This document shows, one piece after another, positions 44,805-53,970 of a stretch of DNA of 64,000 bases; within the stretch, counting starts at the first letter, position 1; every line of letters begins with the position of its first letter. Made by a program: the position numbers and the translations under genes. The notes below the pieces were generated by a model. That model saw only the letters and a list, made by a program, of their open reading frames with translations. It had not been told where the DNA came from and ran no database searches. The DNA lies in the NCBI RefSeq assembly GCF_025506275.1, contig NZ_QYCP01000081.1, forward strand, positions 43,045-107,044, given 5' to 3'. The DNA comes from Brevibacterium permense. GTDB lineage: Bacteria; Actinomycetota; Actinomycetes; Actinomycetales; Brevibacteriaceae.

Positions 44805-45707
44805 TTGTCACAGCACCGCCGATTCGCCCAGGTCGATGTCTTCTCTGCCGTGCCCTTCCAGGGCAACCCCGTCGCGGTCATCGTCGATGCCGATGGCCTC
44901 GAAGAGAAGCAGATGGCCCGCATCGCGAACTGGACGAACCTGTCCGAGACCACCTTCATCCTCCCGCCCGACGACCCCGCAGCCGACTACCGTCTGCGCA
45001 TCTTCACTCCGCATCGAGAACTGCCCTTCGCCGGCCACCCCACGCTCGGTTCGGCCGCGGCCTGGCTCGACGCCGGCGGCGCCCCGAAGCACGAGGACCG
45101 CATCGTCCAGGAGTGCGGTGCCGGCCTCGTCGACATCCGCAGATCCCCTCGCCGAGGCGGCCCGAACGGCCCGACCGCCGATTCCCCGACCGCGGCGACC
45201 GACGCACCCTCCGAGACCCTCGCCTTCGCCGCTCCCGACCGACTGCGCTCAGGACCGCTCGACGATGCCTACGTCGACCAGATCGCAACCGCCCTCGGCG
45301 TCGATCGCGCCGAGATCCTCGGACACCAGTGGGTCGACAACGGCCCCGGCTGGGCCGCCGTGCGACTGGCCAGCGCCGACCAGGTGCTCGCGCTCACCCC
45401 CGACTTCGCGGCCATCCCCGATGCGAAGCTCGGTGTCCTCGGCGCCCACCCGGACGGGGCAGACCACGAGTACGAGATCCGCGCCTTCGTCCCCGGAGTC
45501 GGCGTCGCCGAGGATCCGGTGACCGGCAGCCTCAACGCCTCCGTCGCCCAATGGCTCATCGGTGAGAACCTGGCTCCGAACAGCTATACCGCGACCCAGG
45601 GAACCGCGCTCGGCCGCTCCGGAGTCATCTCCATCACCGCCGAGGACGACGAGATCTGGGTCGGCGGAGACACATCCATCTGCATCCGCGGGACGGTGCA
45701 CACATGA
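44805..45707 (+). CDS. PhzF family isomerase/epimerase
   Basis: 300 aa from a TTG start at 44805, with AAGGAG five bases upstream. Family motifs: QVDVFSAVPFQGNPVAVI, NLSETTFILPP (catalytic Glu), FAGHPTLGSAA and EDPVTGSLNASVAQWL. PhzF proteins isomerise a double bond (trans-2,3-dihydro-3-hydroxyanthranilate in phenazine synthesis), but most members are stand-alone and of unknown substrate. No phenazine genes are present. The next gene overlaps by four bases. Confidence 0.85.
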   Translation: MSQHRRFAQVDVFSAVPFQGNPVAVIVDADGLEEKQMARIANWTNLSETTFILPPDDPAADYRLRIFTPHRELPFAGHPTLGSAAAWLDAGGAPKHEDRIVQECGAGLVDIRRSPRRGGPNGPTADSPTAATDAPSETLAFAAPDRLRSGPLDDAYVDQIATALGVDRAEILGHQWVDNGPGWAAVRLASADQVLALTPDFAAIPDAKLGVLGAHPDGADHEYEIRAFVPGVGVAEDPVTGSLNASVAQWLIGENLAPNSYTATQGTALGRSGVISITAEDDEIWVGGDTSICIRGTVHT

Positions 45708-46675
45708 ATCGACATCTCACTGAAGTGAACAAACCGAAGAAACGACTGCGCATCTTCCACGGCCGCATGTACTTCGCCCTCCAGGCCCTCGCCGGAGCGG
45801 CATGGTGGCTGGGCACCGCGACGATTCCCGGAGTCGCGACCGCGACGCTCGGCAGCATCGACCCGCTGCTCATCGCGATCGTCGACATTCCGCTCTTCGT
45901 CATCGGTTCGGCCCTGGCCGCGCTCAACTTCCGCTGGGCGGTGTGGATCGCCACCGGCTGGACCGTGCTCGTGGCGCTGGGCATGGTCATCTACGCAACC
46001 GCCACCACCGAGGCGGGACTCGGCGCCGTCCTCATGATCCTTGCTGCGCTCGGCAGCCTCCTTGCCGGTGCGCTCATGATCGTCGGCCGCATCCCGTCCG
46101 AGAAGCTCCTGGTCGGACCCTTCGCGTTCCACAGTTCGCACACCCGCATCCGGTCCCGCCTGCTGCTGCACACCACCATCCAGATCGTCGTGTTCTGGGG
46201 CGTGTTCCTCATCATCATCCCGGTCATCATCAATGCCTTCGAAGACCGCTGGAACCTCGCCTACAAGTTCCCGATCCTCCTGGTCGTCGTCGGCTTCGCC
46301 CTGCTCGCCTTCTCCAGCGTCATCGGCGTGTGGTCGGCCCGAGCGATCGCGAACTTCGGCTCCGGCACCCCGCTGCCCTCGCAGATGGCCCACCACCTCG
46401 TCGCCCGCGGCCCCTACGCCTTCGTCCGCAATCCGATGGCCATCGCCGGCGTCGTCCAGGGCATGGCCATGGGTCTGCTCATCGGTTCTTGGCTCGTCAT
46501 CGTGTACGCGCTCATCGGCTCACTGCTCTGGAACTGGCTCATCCGTCCCCACGAGGAGACCGACCTCCTGGAGCGCTTCGGCGACGAATACCGCGACTAC
46601 GCCAAGCGCGTGCGCTGCTGGTGGCCGGCCCTCTCGACCGCCGAAACCGCTCCCGACCTTGTCGACGAGGACTGA
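45704..46675 (+). CDS. Isoprenylcysteine carboxyl methyltransferase-like membrane protein
   Basis: 323 aa with about seven hydrophobic helices. The C-terminal third matches the ICMT/PEMT family: GPYAFVRNPMAIAGVVQG, then the acidic ERFGDEYRDYAKRVRCWWP end that holds S-adenosylmethionine and substrate. Bacterial members methylate lipids or small molecules at the membrane. Coupled to the PhzF gene, so both may act on one metabolite. Confidence 0.75.
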   Translation: MNRHLTEVNKPKKRLRIFHGRMYFALQALAGAAWWLGTATIPGVATATLGSIDPLLIAIVDIPLFVIGSALAALNFRWAVWIATGWTVLVALGMVIYATATTEAGLGAVLMILAALGSLLAGALMIVGRIPSEKLLVGPFAFHSSHTRIRSRLLLHTTIQIVVFWGVFLIIIPVIINAFEDRWNLAYKFPILLVVVGFALLAFSSVIGVWSARAIANFGSGTPLPSQMAHHLVARGPYAFVRNPMAIAGVVQGMAMGLLIGSWLVIVYALIGSLLWNWLIRPHEETDLLERFGDEYRDYAKRVRCWWPALSTAETAPDLVDED

Positions 46676-46720
46676 TCGGCCTACGCTCGGTCAAGACCAT
46701 CCACTCACCGAGGAGGCCGC

Positions 46721-47152
46721 ATGGTCACGTTCACCACTGAACTCCTGAAACTCGGCGACAACGTCGGCATCGAAGTTCCCGAGGACATCGTGCTCGGCTT
46801 CGGTGCGGGCAAGCGGGTCCCGGTCATCGTCACGATCGAAGGCTATTCCTATCCCTCGACGACCGCGGTGATGGGTGGGAAGTACCTGCTCCCGCTCGCC
46901 AAGGAACACCGGGAGAATATCGGTGTCGCCGGCGGCGAGACCCACGTGGTGACGCTGACTCACGACACCTCGAACCGAGAGACCCCGGTTCCCGATTCCC
47001 TCGCCGAGGCGCTCGCCGCCGCCGGTGTCCGCGCGGCTTTCGATGCACTCGCACCGTCGAAGCGCAAGGAGCATGTGCGGCAGGTGACCTCGGCGAAGGC
47101 CGAGGAGACCCGCGATCGCCGGATCAAGAAGATCGTCGACTCGCTCGGCTGA
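46721..47152 (+). CDS. YdeI/OmpD-associated protein with DUF1905 domain
   Basis: 143 aa. An N-terminal DUF1905 beta barrel (KLGDNVGIEVPEDIVLGFGAGKRVPVIVTI) is joined to a C-terminal YdeI/OmpD-associated helix set (FDALAPSKRKEHVRQVTSAKAEETRDRRIKKIVDSLG). Function unknown; likely cytoplasmic. Single gene. Confidence 0.78.
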   Translation: MVTFTTELLKLGDNVGIEVPEDIVLGFGAGKRVPVIVTIEGYSYPSTTAVMGGKYLLPLAKEHRENIGVAGGETHVVTLTHDTSNRETPVPDSLAEALAAAGVRAAFDALAPSKRKEHVRQVTSAKAEETRDRRIKKIVDSLG

Positions 47153-47551
47153 TCACCCTGCATCGTGCAGGGTCACCGCATAGCCGTCGGTGTCGGCGAA
47201 GGCGAAGGTCAACCCGAAGGGACTGGGAGCGGGCGCCCGGAGGATCTCCACCCCCGCCTCGGCGAGGGAATCATGCAGCGCCTGCGCATCATCGCACTTC
47301 AGCCACAGTGCCACCCCGTTTCCCGGACGGTCGCCGGAGTCGAGGTCGACTCCGGGCAGCGGTTCGCGCACGGCGAAGGGGATCGGCGAAGTCATGAAGA
47401 CGACCGCTCCGGGAGGAGCAGCCGGGGCACGGGTGAGTCCGAGTCGCGATTCGTAGAACTGTGCGGCCGCTTCCACGTCTCGGACCTGCAAGGCGATGAA
47501 GTCCGGACCGCTGACTGAGCCGACCTGCTGTGTGGTGCCTGAGGCATCCAT
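47153..47551 (-). CDS. VOC (glyoxalase/bleomycin-resistance) family protein
   Basis: 132 aa from ATG at 47551 with AAGGAG upstream. Two beta-alpha-beta modules of the vicinal oxygen chelate fold: FIALQVRDVEAAAQFYESRLGL and GVALWLKCDDAQALHDSLAEAGV, ending AFADTDGYAVTLHDA. It could bind a metal or antibiotic. Divergent from a MarR gene with an operator between them, so it is probably the regulated target. Confidence 0.82.
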   Translation of the reverse strand: MDASGTTQQVGSVSGPDFIALQVRDVEAAAQFYESRLGLTRAPAAPPGAVVFMTSPIPFAVREPLPGVDLDSGDRPGNGVALWLKCDDAQALHDSLAEAGVEILRAPAPSPFGLTFAFADTDGYAVTLHDAG

Positions 47552-47606
47552 GTTGCTCTCCTTCTCTTCCGGGATCCCGCCACCCGACGTGGATCCCATG
47601 ATCATC

Positions 47607-47628
47607 TGATGTCAGTATCCTGACATCA
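47607..47628. promoter_or_regulatory. MarR operator between VOC and MarR genes
   Basis: Perfect 9-bp arms, TGATGTCAG and CTGACATCA, around TATC. A second, weaker dyad AGTAT...ATACT lies at 47634-47649. Both fall in the 101-base divergent promoter region. Confidence 0.7.
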
Positions 47629-47652
47629 ATTACAGTATGTCAGAATACTTAC

Positions 47653-48126
47653 ATGGGTCAAGAGAAAGGTGCTGACGACTTCGCACGCGAAGACAGCCTC
47701 GAGTCGCTGCTCGGCTATCAGCTCAAGCATCTGCAGTCGGCGCTGCGGTCGAAGATGGACGAAACGCTGCGGCCGTTGGAGCTGACCACCCCGCAATACA
47801 ACTGCCTCGAGCAGCTGCGCCGGAGACCGGGAGCGTCGAATTCCGAGCTCGCGCGCGGCGCCTTCGTCACCCGGCAGACGATGAATACGCTGCTGCGCGG
47901 ACTCCAGGAACGGGGACTGATTGAGCGACCTGCCACGGCCGAATCCGGTCGCATCCTGCCCACACTTCTCACCTCGGCAGGCGTTGAGGTGCTCGACCAG
48001 GCCATCTCCCGCGTCGAGGCGGTCTCCGCCCGCATGGTCTCACCGCTCGACGATGAGACTCAGGCGATGGTCACCGAGGCGCTCGGCCTGTGCATCGCGG
48101 CCCTCGAAGAGCCTGAGAACCGCTGA
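47653..48126 (+). CDS. MarR family transcriptional regulator
   Basis: 157 aa. Winged helix with LTTPQYNCLEQLRRRPGASNSELARGAFVTRQTMNTLLRGLQERGLIERPATAESGRILPTLLT in residues about 43-107, the MarR pattern with an Arg wing. Divergent from the VOC gene with two dyads between; probably represses both. No ribosome binding site is evident before the ATG, and the short distance from AATACT suggests a leaderless transcript. Confidence 0.87.
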   Translation: MGQEKGADDFAREDSLESLLGYQLKHLQSALRSKMDETLRPLELTTPQYNCLEQLRRRPGASNSELARGAFVTRQTMNTLLRGLQERGLIERPATAESGRILPTLLTSAGVEVLDQAISRVEAVSARMVSPLDDETQAMVTEALGLCIAALEEPENR

Positions 48127-48206
48127 GGACGGGGAGATCGGGCATAAGGGGAAGGACGACTGGAAGGCCGGCGGACAACCAGGGTTCTGGACTGTCGTGG
48201 TCGGAC

Positions 48207-48680
48207 CTACACCGGCGCGAGTTCCTTTTCGGATTCCCGCCTCATCGACCGTTTCGGCCATGCGGCCAGACAGCACAGGCCGAGGAGCGCGCCGATACCG
48301 GCGCCGAGAGTGTTCGTGACGAGGTCGCTGAGCGTGGCGAAGCGGGACTGAGTGAGCACGGTGCCCTGGAAGATCTCGATGGCTGCGCTGAAACCCGCGC
48401 CGAAGAGGAATCCTGGCCACCAGCGTCGGCGCCCGTAGTGCAGTGCCGCGAGGAAGCCGAAGGGAATGAACATCGCCACATTGCCGAGCTTCTCGACCCG
48501 TTCATAGGTCAGCCAGGCGGTCTCCCGGTGAGCGGCGAAGAGGTCGAGTGCGTGCCCGATGAGAGTGTCCGAGCCGGTGCCCATCTGCTGCGGGGTCAGC
48601 GTGATGGCAGCGATGAAGAGTGTGTAGAGGACGAGAAGGGCCAGCGGGGCACCGACTGTGCGCTGATCACGATCGATCAT
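48207..48680 (-). CDS. VanZ family membrane protein, copy 1
   Basis: 157 aa, four helices. VanZ hallmarks: YTLFIAAITLTPQQMG at the start, EKLGNVAMFIPFGFLAALHYGRRRWW in the middle and SDLVTNTLGAGIGALLG at the end. VanZ-type proteins are linked to lipoglycopeptide (teicoplanin) tolerance or phospholipid change in some species; most are uncharacterised. Very similar to the neighbour at 48761, so a tandem duplicate. Confidence 0.85.
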   Translation of the reverse strand: MIDRDQRTVGAPLALLVLYTLFIAAITLTPQQMGTGSDTLIGHALDLFAAHRETAWLTYERVEKLGNVAMFIPFGFLAALHYGRRRWWPGFLFGAGFSAAIEIFQGTVLTQSRFATLSDLVTNTLGAGIGALLGLCCLAAWPKRSMRRESEKELAPV

Positions 48681-48760
48681 CAGCGACCAACTTACGACCG
48701 AATCCTGGGCACATCCTCAGATGCGGATTTGACCCGGCTCTCACAGGGCCTCAGGAACTC

Positions 48761-49228
48761 TCACCGGACCTCATGCTCGACGGGAACGACGTCCATCCTC
48801 GGTGGCCAGATCTTCATGACGAGGAGTCCGACCACCGCTCCGATGCCGGCACCGAGGCTGTTCGTCACGAGATCACTGATCGTGGCGAAGCGCGTGGGTG
48901 AGAGCAGGGTCGCCTGAGTGCCCTCGATGAGGCACGTGAACGCGATGCCTGCGACCCAGCCGACCCACCAGCGTCTGCGGCCGCACTGGAGGGCCACAAA
49001 CAGGCCGAAGGGAATGAACATTCCGACGTTCGCAAGCTTCTCGAGGATGTCAAAGCTGATCCATGCGGTCACCCGGTGAGAGGCGAGGAACTCGAGCAGT
49101 CCTGCGATGAACGACCCGGGGCCTGTGTCCATCTGGTTGGGTGTGAGCGTGACGAAGCCGATGAAGACCGTGTAGAGGATGAGCAGCGCCAGGGGCATCG
49201 TCCGCAGCTGTCGCCTCGTGCCCGTCAT
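48761..49228 (-). CDS. VanZ family membrane protein, copy 2
   Basis: 155 aa from ATG at 49228; the in-frame extension to 49312 lacks a ribosome binding site. Same architecture as copy 1 (YTVFIGFVTLTPNQMD, EKLANVGMFIPFGLFVALQCGRRRWW, SDLVTNSLGAGIGAVVG). The two copies share roughly half their residues, so the duplication is old. Separate promoters are possible in the 80-base gap. Confidence 0.85.
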   Translation of the reverse strand: MTGTRRQLRTMPLALLILYTVFIGFVTLTPNQMDTGPGSFIAGLLEFLASHRVTAWISFDILEKLANVGMFIPFGLFVALQCGRRRWWVGWVAGIAFTCLIEGTQATLLSPTRFATISDLVTNSLGAGIGAVVGLLVMKIWPPRMDVVPVEHEVR

Positions 49229-49386
49229 CGTTCCCCTGTCCCTCGGCCTCCAGTCGCTCGGCCCGGTCTCATTCTGCCCGTCTGCGGCATGAGGGTCGAG
49301 GGATTCCCGCATCGATTGCGGGAATCACCCCTACCATTGCGGTCTCACGACCGGGATTCAGACGAGGTGGATCCAGACGAGGTGAA

Positions 49387-50466
49387 TCAGGCGATGGCCT
49401 CGACGTCATCGAAGCTCGCGGTGTCGATGACGACGCGGAACTGCACGTCTCCGGCCACGACTCGGTCGTAGGCGGCGTCCGCCTCGGTGACGGGGATCGT
49501 CTCGATCTTCGCGGCGATGCCGTGTTCGGCGCAGAAGTCGAGCATCTCCTGGGTCTCGGCGATGCCGCCGATGTTCGATCCGGCGATCGCCTTGGCCCCG
49601 CCGATGACGGCACCGAAGGAGAACTCCTGCTTCTCCGGCGGGAGGCCGACGACGGCCATGACCCCGCGCGGTTTGAGCAGTCGCAGGTAGCGGTTGACGG
49701 GGATATCGGCGCTGATCGTGTTGAGGATGAGGTCGAACTCGCCGGCGTGGTCGGAGAAGAAGTTCTCGTCGGTGGTGGCGAGCATCCGCTGCGCACCGAG
49801 TTCCAGTGCCGCTGCTTCTTTCTTCAGTGTGCGCGAGAGGACGGTGACTTGCGAGCCCATGGCCGCGGCGATCTGCACGCCCATGTGGCCGAGTCCGCCG
49901 AGTCCGAGCACGGCGACCTGCTTCGGAGCACCGTTCTTCTTCTCACCGGCGCCCCAGCGGTTCAGCGGTGCATAGGTGGTGATGCCTGCGCACAGCAGCG
50001 GGGCGGCGACGTCGAAGTCGAGCGCATCGGGAATCCGGCAGACGAAGCGTTCGTTGACGACGACCTTCTGCGCGTATCCGCCCTGGGTGATCGTGCCGTC
50101 GACGTCTTCGACGTTGTATGTGCCGACGTTGCCGTTCAGGCAGTTCTGCTCCTGACCGGCCTGGCATTCCTCGCACTCGCCGCACGAGTTGACCATGCAG
50201 CCCACGCCCACGCGGTCGCCGACCTTCCAATCAGTGACATCGGAACCGACGGCCTCGACGACGCCGGCGATCTCGTGTCCGACGGTGAGCGGGAAGTGCG
50301 CCTCGCCCCATTCGTTGCGGATGGTGTGGATGTCGCTGTGGCAGATGCCTGCGGCCTTGATGTCGATGACGACGTCATCGGGTCGGGGATCCCGGCGTTC
50401 GATGGTGGCCACGCGGAAAGGCTGATCCGTTCCCGTCTTCTGCAGTGCCTTGACGCTGATGCTCAT
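49387..50466 (-). CDS. Zinc-dependent alcohol dehydrogenase (cinnamyl/YahK type)
   Basis: 359 aa from ATG at 50466 with AAGGAG. Catalytic zinc ligands in GICHSDIHTIRNEWG and GHEIAG, structural zinc in NSCGECEECQAGQEQNC, and Rossmann motif VLGLGGLGHMGVQIA. Length and CHSD start match the NADP-dependent YahK/AdhC class that reduces aldehydes. Solitary gene; substrate broad or unknown. Confidence 0.85.
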   Translation of the reverse strand: MSISVKALQKTGTDQPFRVATIERRDPRPDDVVIDIKAAGICHSDIHTIRNEWGEAHFPLTVGHEIAGVVEAVGSDVTDWKVGDRVGVGCMVNSCGECEECQAGQEQNCLNGNVGTYNVEDVDGTITQGGYAQKVVVNERFVCRIPDALDFDVAAPLLCAGITTYAPLNRWGAGEKKNGAPKQVAVLGLGGLGHMGVQIAAAMGSQVTVLSRTLKKEAAALELGAQRMLATTDENFFSDHAGEFDLILNTISADIPVNRYLRLLKPRGVMAVVGLPPEKQEFSFGAVIGGAKAIAGSNIGGIAETQEMLDFCAEHGIAAKIETIPVTEADAAYDRVVAGDVQFRVVIDTASFDDVEAIA

Positions 50467-50597
50467 GTGATCTCCTTGGACTTGCGTATCCGTTGCTGGG
50501 CCACATCGTCCAGCGCTTGCGGCTCGCAGTCTATTCCATGCACATGGACTTATACTTCGACTATCCGCCAGTCCTTCATTCGGCCCCATCGAACGGC

Positions 50598-52424
50598 TCA
50601 GTCCTTGATCGCGCGCTCACCGATGCTCAGATCGAGGGGGAAATCGACGGGGGCATCTCCGAACAGCAGTCGACCCGCCGAGGCGGCCGCCGCCCTGATC
50701 GCCTCTGCCGCCTCCTCGGCCTGCTCGGTCGGGGCATGGACGATGACCTCATCGTGGAGGAAGAACACGAGGTGAGCACGGCGGGAGAACACCGGCCCAG
50801 AGGCGGCCGCCGGGGAGGTGTCCTTCCCACCGTTCGGTGCCGCCGCCTCTGATGTCTCCTCGATCTCCGGCAGCCGCGCCAGGCGCAGTCGCAGGTCGGC
50901 CAGCCAGGCCAGCGCCCATTCGGCCGCTGTGCCCTGAACGACGAAGTTGCGGGTGAATCGTCCCTGGTCACCGGCGGCCCGCCGGGCCCTCTGCTCATCG
51001 GCTCCGGTGGCATCGAAGCGGTTCGCGGCCCTCTGCAGTCTCTGCCACCCTTCGCCAGGAGGTGGGGAGGTCCGGCCCAACCAGGTGGACACGACTCCTC
51101 CCTGTCGTCCCGCCTCGGCGGCGGAATCGACGAGGTGCATAGCGGCGGGGAAATTCTGCCGCAGACGCGGCACCAGGGCTCCGGCCTCCCCGGTCGTCGA
51201 TCCGTACATTGCCCCGAGCACCGCGATCTTCGCTTCCTGCCGGGTGGCCACGACGCCGGCGTCGACGAGTCCGGAGTAGAGATCGCGACCGAATCCGGCC
51301 TCGGCCATCGCCCGGTCTCCGGACATGGCGGCGAGCGCACGGGGTTCGAGCTGGGCGACATCGGCGGAGACGAGCCGCCATCCCTCGTCGGCACGCAGGG
51401 CAGGACGCAGCTGTCGCGGGATCTGCAGGGCCCCTCCCCCGCTGGCCGCCCACCGTCCGGTGACGACTCCGCCGGGCACATAGACCGGACGGTAGCGGCC
51501 GTCATCGACCCATTCATCGAGCCAATGCCATCCGTTGGCACTCAGCAGCCGCGCCATCTTCTTGTACTCGAGCAGGGGTGCGACCGCCGGATGTTCGCTC
51601 GTCTGCAGCTCCCATTTCGAGGTCGAGGCGACGTTGATGCCGGCATTGCGCAGCGACGCGAGCAGCCGGTTCGGCGAATCGAGGTTGACCCGCGGATCCT
51701 CAAGGGCCGCGCGGACGTCCTCGGCCTTGGACAGCATCTTCTGAGGCTTCCCGTCCCGGATCGGCCGGGGACCGAGCAGTTCGGTCAGTATCCGATCGTG
51801 TTCGGCTTCGTCCCAGGGCACCCCTGCCGCACGCATCTCCGCGGCGACGAGTCCTCCCGCCGACTCAGCGGCCAGCAGCAGCCTCAGACGTCCCGGATCG
51901 CTCGCGGTCTCGATCGCCGCGGTCTGCCGGACATGTTCGGCCAGGGCCGCCACGAGGTCATGCGGAACCTGTGGGATGAATCCGCGCCCGGCATCGAGGT
52001 CGAAGAGAGCGGCGGCCTGTTCGGGTGCGGCGGCGTCGGCGGGCGCGGCGTCCCATTCGGAGGCGGCGCGCACCGCCTCCGGTGCGGTGACGAGTTCGGA
52101 GCGGGCCAGGATCGCGTGAGCCAGACGCAGATCATGGCAGCGCTCGAGGCTCACCCCGGCGGCGAGCAGCGGCGGGCACCATTTCGCGGTATCGCTGAGG
52201 ACCCAGCGAGAGCGGGCCCCGCCCGGCCCACTCGAATCTCCCCCGGCCCTGTCCTCACGGTCACGGACGAACTCGGGCAGGTCCGCCTCGGCGAGGTCGA
52301 TCCGACCGATCTCCTGACCTGCGCTGTCGAGGTCGACGATCCCGATACGCTGCCCCTCGAACTTGGTTCCGGGCACGGTTCCGAGCACGCAGGCGGCGGG
52401 CCGCTGAGCGGGGGCGGAGGTCAT
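50598..52424 (-). CDS. DNA polymerase I-like protein (bifunctional 3'-5' exonuclease/polymerase family)
   Basis: 608 aa with Pol I polymerase motifs: A, SADVAQLEPRALAAMSGD (metal Asp); B, RQEAKIAVLGAMYG (the RxxxKxxxFxxxYG helix with Leu instead of Phe at the ddNTP-selecting position); C, HDEVIVHAP (metal Asp). The N-terminal 200 residues correspond to an exonuclease domain, but clear DEDD catalytic acids are not visible. This is the actinobacterial stand-alone family, shorter than PolA and separate from it; probably accessory repair synthesis. No operon partner. Confidence 0.83.
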   Translation of the reverse strand: MTSAPAQRPAACVLGTVPGTKFEGQRIGIVDLDSAGQEIGRIDLAEADLPEFVRDREDRAGGDSSGPGGARSRWVLSDTAKWCPPLLAAGVSLERCHDLRLAHAILARSELVTAPEAVRAASEWDAAPADAAAPEQAAALFDLDAGRGFIPQVPHDLVAALAEHVRQTAAIETASDPGRLRLLLAAESAGGLVAAEMRAAGVPWDEAEHDRILTELLGPRPIRDGKPQKMLSKAEDVRAALEDPRVNLDSPNRLLASLRNAGINVASTSKWELQTSEHPAVAPLLEYKKMARLLSANGWHWLDEWVDDGRYRPVYVPGGVVTGRWAASGGGALQIPRQLRPALRADEGWRLVSADVAQLEPRALAAMSGDRAMAEAGFGRDLYSGLVDAGVVATRQEAKIAVLGAMYGSTTGEAGALVPRLRQNFPAAMHLVDSAAEAGRQGGVVSTWLGRTSPPPGEGWQRLQRAANRFDATGADEQRARRAAGDQGRFTRNFVVQGTAAEWALAWLADLRLRLARLPEIEETSEAAAPNGGKDTSPAAASGPVFSRRAHLVFFLHDEVIVHAPTEQAEEAAEAIRAAAASAGRLLFGDAPVDFPLDLSIGERAIKD

Positions 52425-52585
52425 AGATCCAGCCTACGCCGCGGGCTCGCTCTGACAGTCGCTCGGACGATCTCCCACTCGCCTGTCCGCACCCTGACCC
52501 TGGCCGCCTGCGGCGAACGTGATCCTGGTAACGTCGAGAGCGAATTCCGGGTGCCGAACTCCGCTCGAAAGGTCAGACACACAAC

Positions 52586-53959
52586 ATGGACGTTGTCTCC
52601 TCTCTCACCTCCGCTCTGCCGGCCGAAGCCGTCATCACCGATCCCGATTCGATGGATGCCTACCGCTGGGACCGCGCGAACGACCCCGATGCCGGGGTGC
52701 CTGCCGCCGTTGTTCGGGTGAGAACCACCGAGGAGGTGCAGACGGTGGTGCGCATCGCCGCCGAGGCGAAGGTCCCGATCGTGCCCCGCGGCGCCGGATC
52801 CGGCCTGTCGGGCGGCAGCTCCGCGGTCGCCGGCGGAATCGTGCTGTCCCTGGACAAGATGCGCGAGATCAGCATCGACCCCGTCACCCGCATGGCCACG
52901 GTCCAGCCTGGCGCCTTCAACGCCGAGGTCAAGGCCGCCGCGGCCGAACACGGCCTGTGGTACCCGCCGGACCCCTCGTCCTTCGAGTTCTGCTCCATCG
53001 GCGGCAATATCGCCACCAACGCCGGTGGCCTGTGCTGCGTGAAATACGGTGTGACCACGGACTATGTCCTCGGGATGACCGTCGTCCTCGCCGACGGGCG
53101 GGCCGTGAAGCTCGGCGGACCCCGGCTCAAGGACGTCGCCGGTCTGCCGCTGACGAAGCTCTTCGTCGGTTCCGAGGGGACCTTGGGCGTGATCACCGAG
53201 GTGACCCTGCGCCTCATTCCCGCCCAGCTGCCTCCGACGACCGTCGTCGCGATGTTCCCGAAGCTCGCCGATGCCACGAACGCCGTGCTCGAGATCGCGA
53301 AGGCCATGCGCCCCTCGATGCTCGAGTTCATGGACAGACCGTCGATCAACGCCGTCGAGGATGAGCTGAAGATGGGCCTCGACCGTGAGGCCGAGGGCAT
53401 GCTCGTCATCCAGTCCGACGAGCCCGGCGAGCACTGCACCGTGCAGGCGAAGATCATCGAGGAGATCTGCAACAGCAACTCAGCCTCCGAGTGCTATCTC
53501 ACTGCCGACGCCGACGAGGGCGAAGCCTTCGTCACGGCCCGCCGGATCGCGATCCCGGCCGTGGAGAAGAAGGGTGCACTGCTGCTCGAGGATGTCGGGG
53601 TTCCGCTGCCGAAGCTCGGCGACCTGGTCCTCGGCATTGAGAAGATCGCGGCCGACCGCGGCGTGACGATCGCCGTCATCGCGCACGCCGGCGACGGCAA
53701 CACGCATCCGCTGCTCGTCCTCGATCCCAAGGACGAAGACCAGCAGAAGCGCGCGCAGATCGCCTACGGCGAGGTCATGGATCTGGCCACGGGGCTGGGC
53801 GGGACGATCACCGGTGAGCACGGCGTCGGTCGACTCAAGGCGCCGTGGCTCGCGCCCTACCTCGGCGAGGACGTCATGGAGCTCAACCACCGGATCAAAC
53901 AGGCCCTCGATCCGGACAACATCTTCAACCCGGGATCGGTCTACACCGGACTCGTCTGA
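52586..53959 (+). CDS. FAD-binding oxidase (glycolate oxidase GlcD / D-lactate dehydrogenase type)
   Basis: 457 aa. FAD-binding PCMH domain with VPRGAGSGLSGGSSAVAGG and NIATNAGGLCCVKYGVT, and C-terminal oxidase domain with AHAGDGNTHPLL and GEHGVGRLKAPWL, all standard for GlcD-like enzymes that oxidise 2-hydroxyacids such as glycolate, D-lactate or 2-hydroxyglutarate. No GlcE/GlcF partner is adjacent, so it probably works alone. Substrate inferred. Confidence 0.87.
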   Translation: MDVVSSLTSALPAEAVITDPDSMDAYRWDRANDPDAGVPAAVVRVRTTEEVQTVVRIAAEAKVPIVPRGAGSGLSGGSSAVAGGIVLSLDKMREISIDPVTRMATVQPGAFNAEVKAAAAEHGLWYPPDPSSFEFCSIGGNIATNAGGLCCVKYGVTTDYVLGMTVVLADGRAVKLGGPRLKDVAGLPLTKLFVGSEGTLGVITEVTLRLIPAQLPPTTVVAMFPKLADATNAVLEIAKAMRPSMLEFMDRPSINAVEDELKMGLDREAEGMLVIQSDEPGEHCTVQAKIIEEICNSNSASECYLTADADEGEAFVTARRIAIPAVEKKGALLLEDVGVPLPKLGDLVLGIEKIAADRGVTIAVIAHAGDGNTHPLLVLDPKDEDQQKRAQIAYGEVMDLATGLGGTITGEHGVGRLKAPWLAPYLGEDVMELNHRIKQALDPDNIFNPGSVYTGLV

Positions 53960-53970
53960 GGCTCCGGCCG

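Noticed and set aside
44805..46675. PhzF/ICMT-like pair as a phenazine cluster
   Set aside because: PhzF family membership alone does not imply phenazine synthesis and no other phz genes are present.
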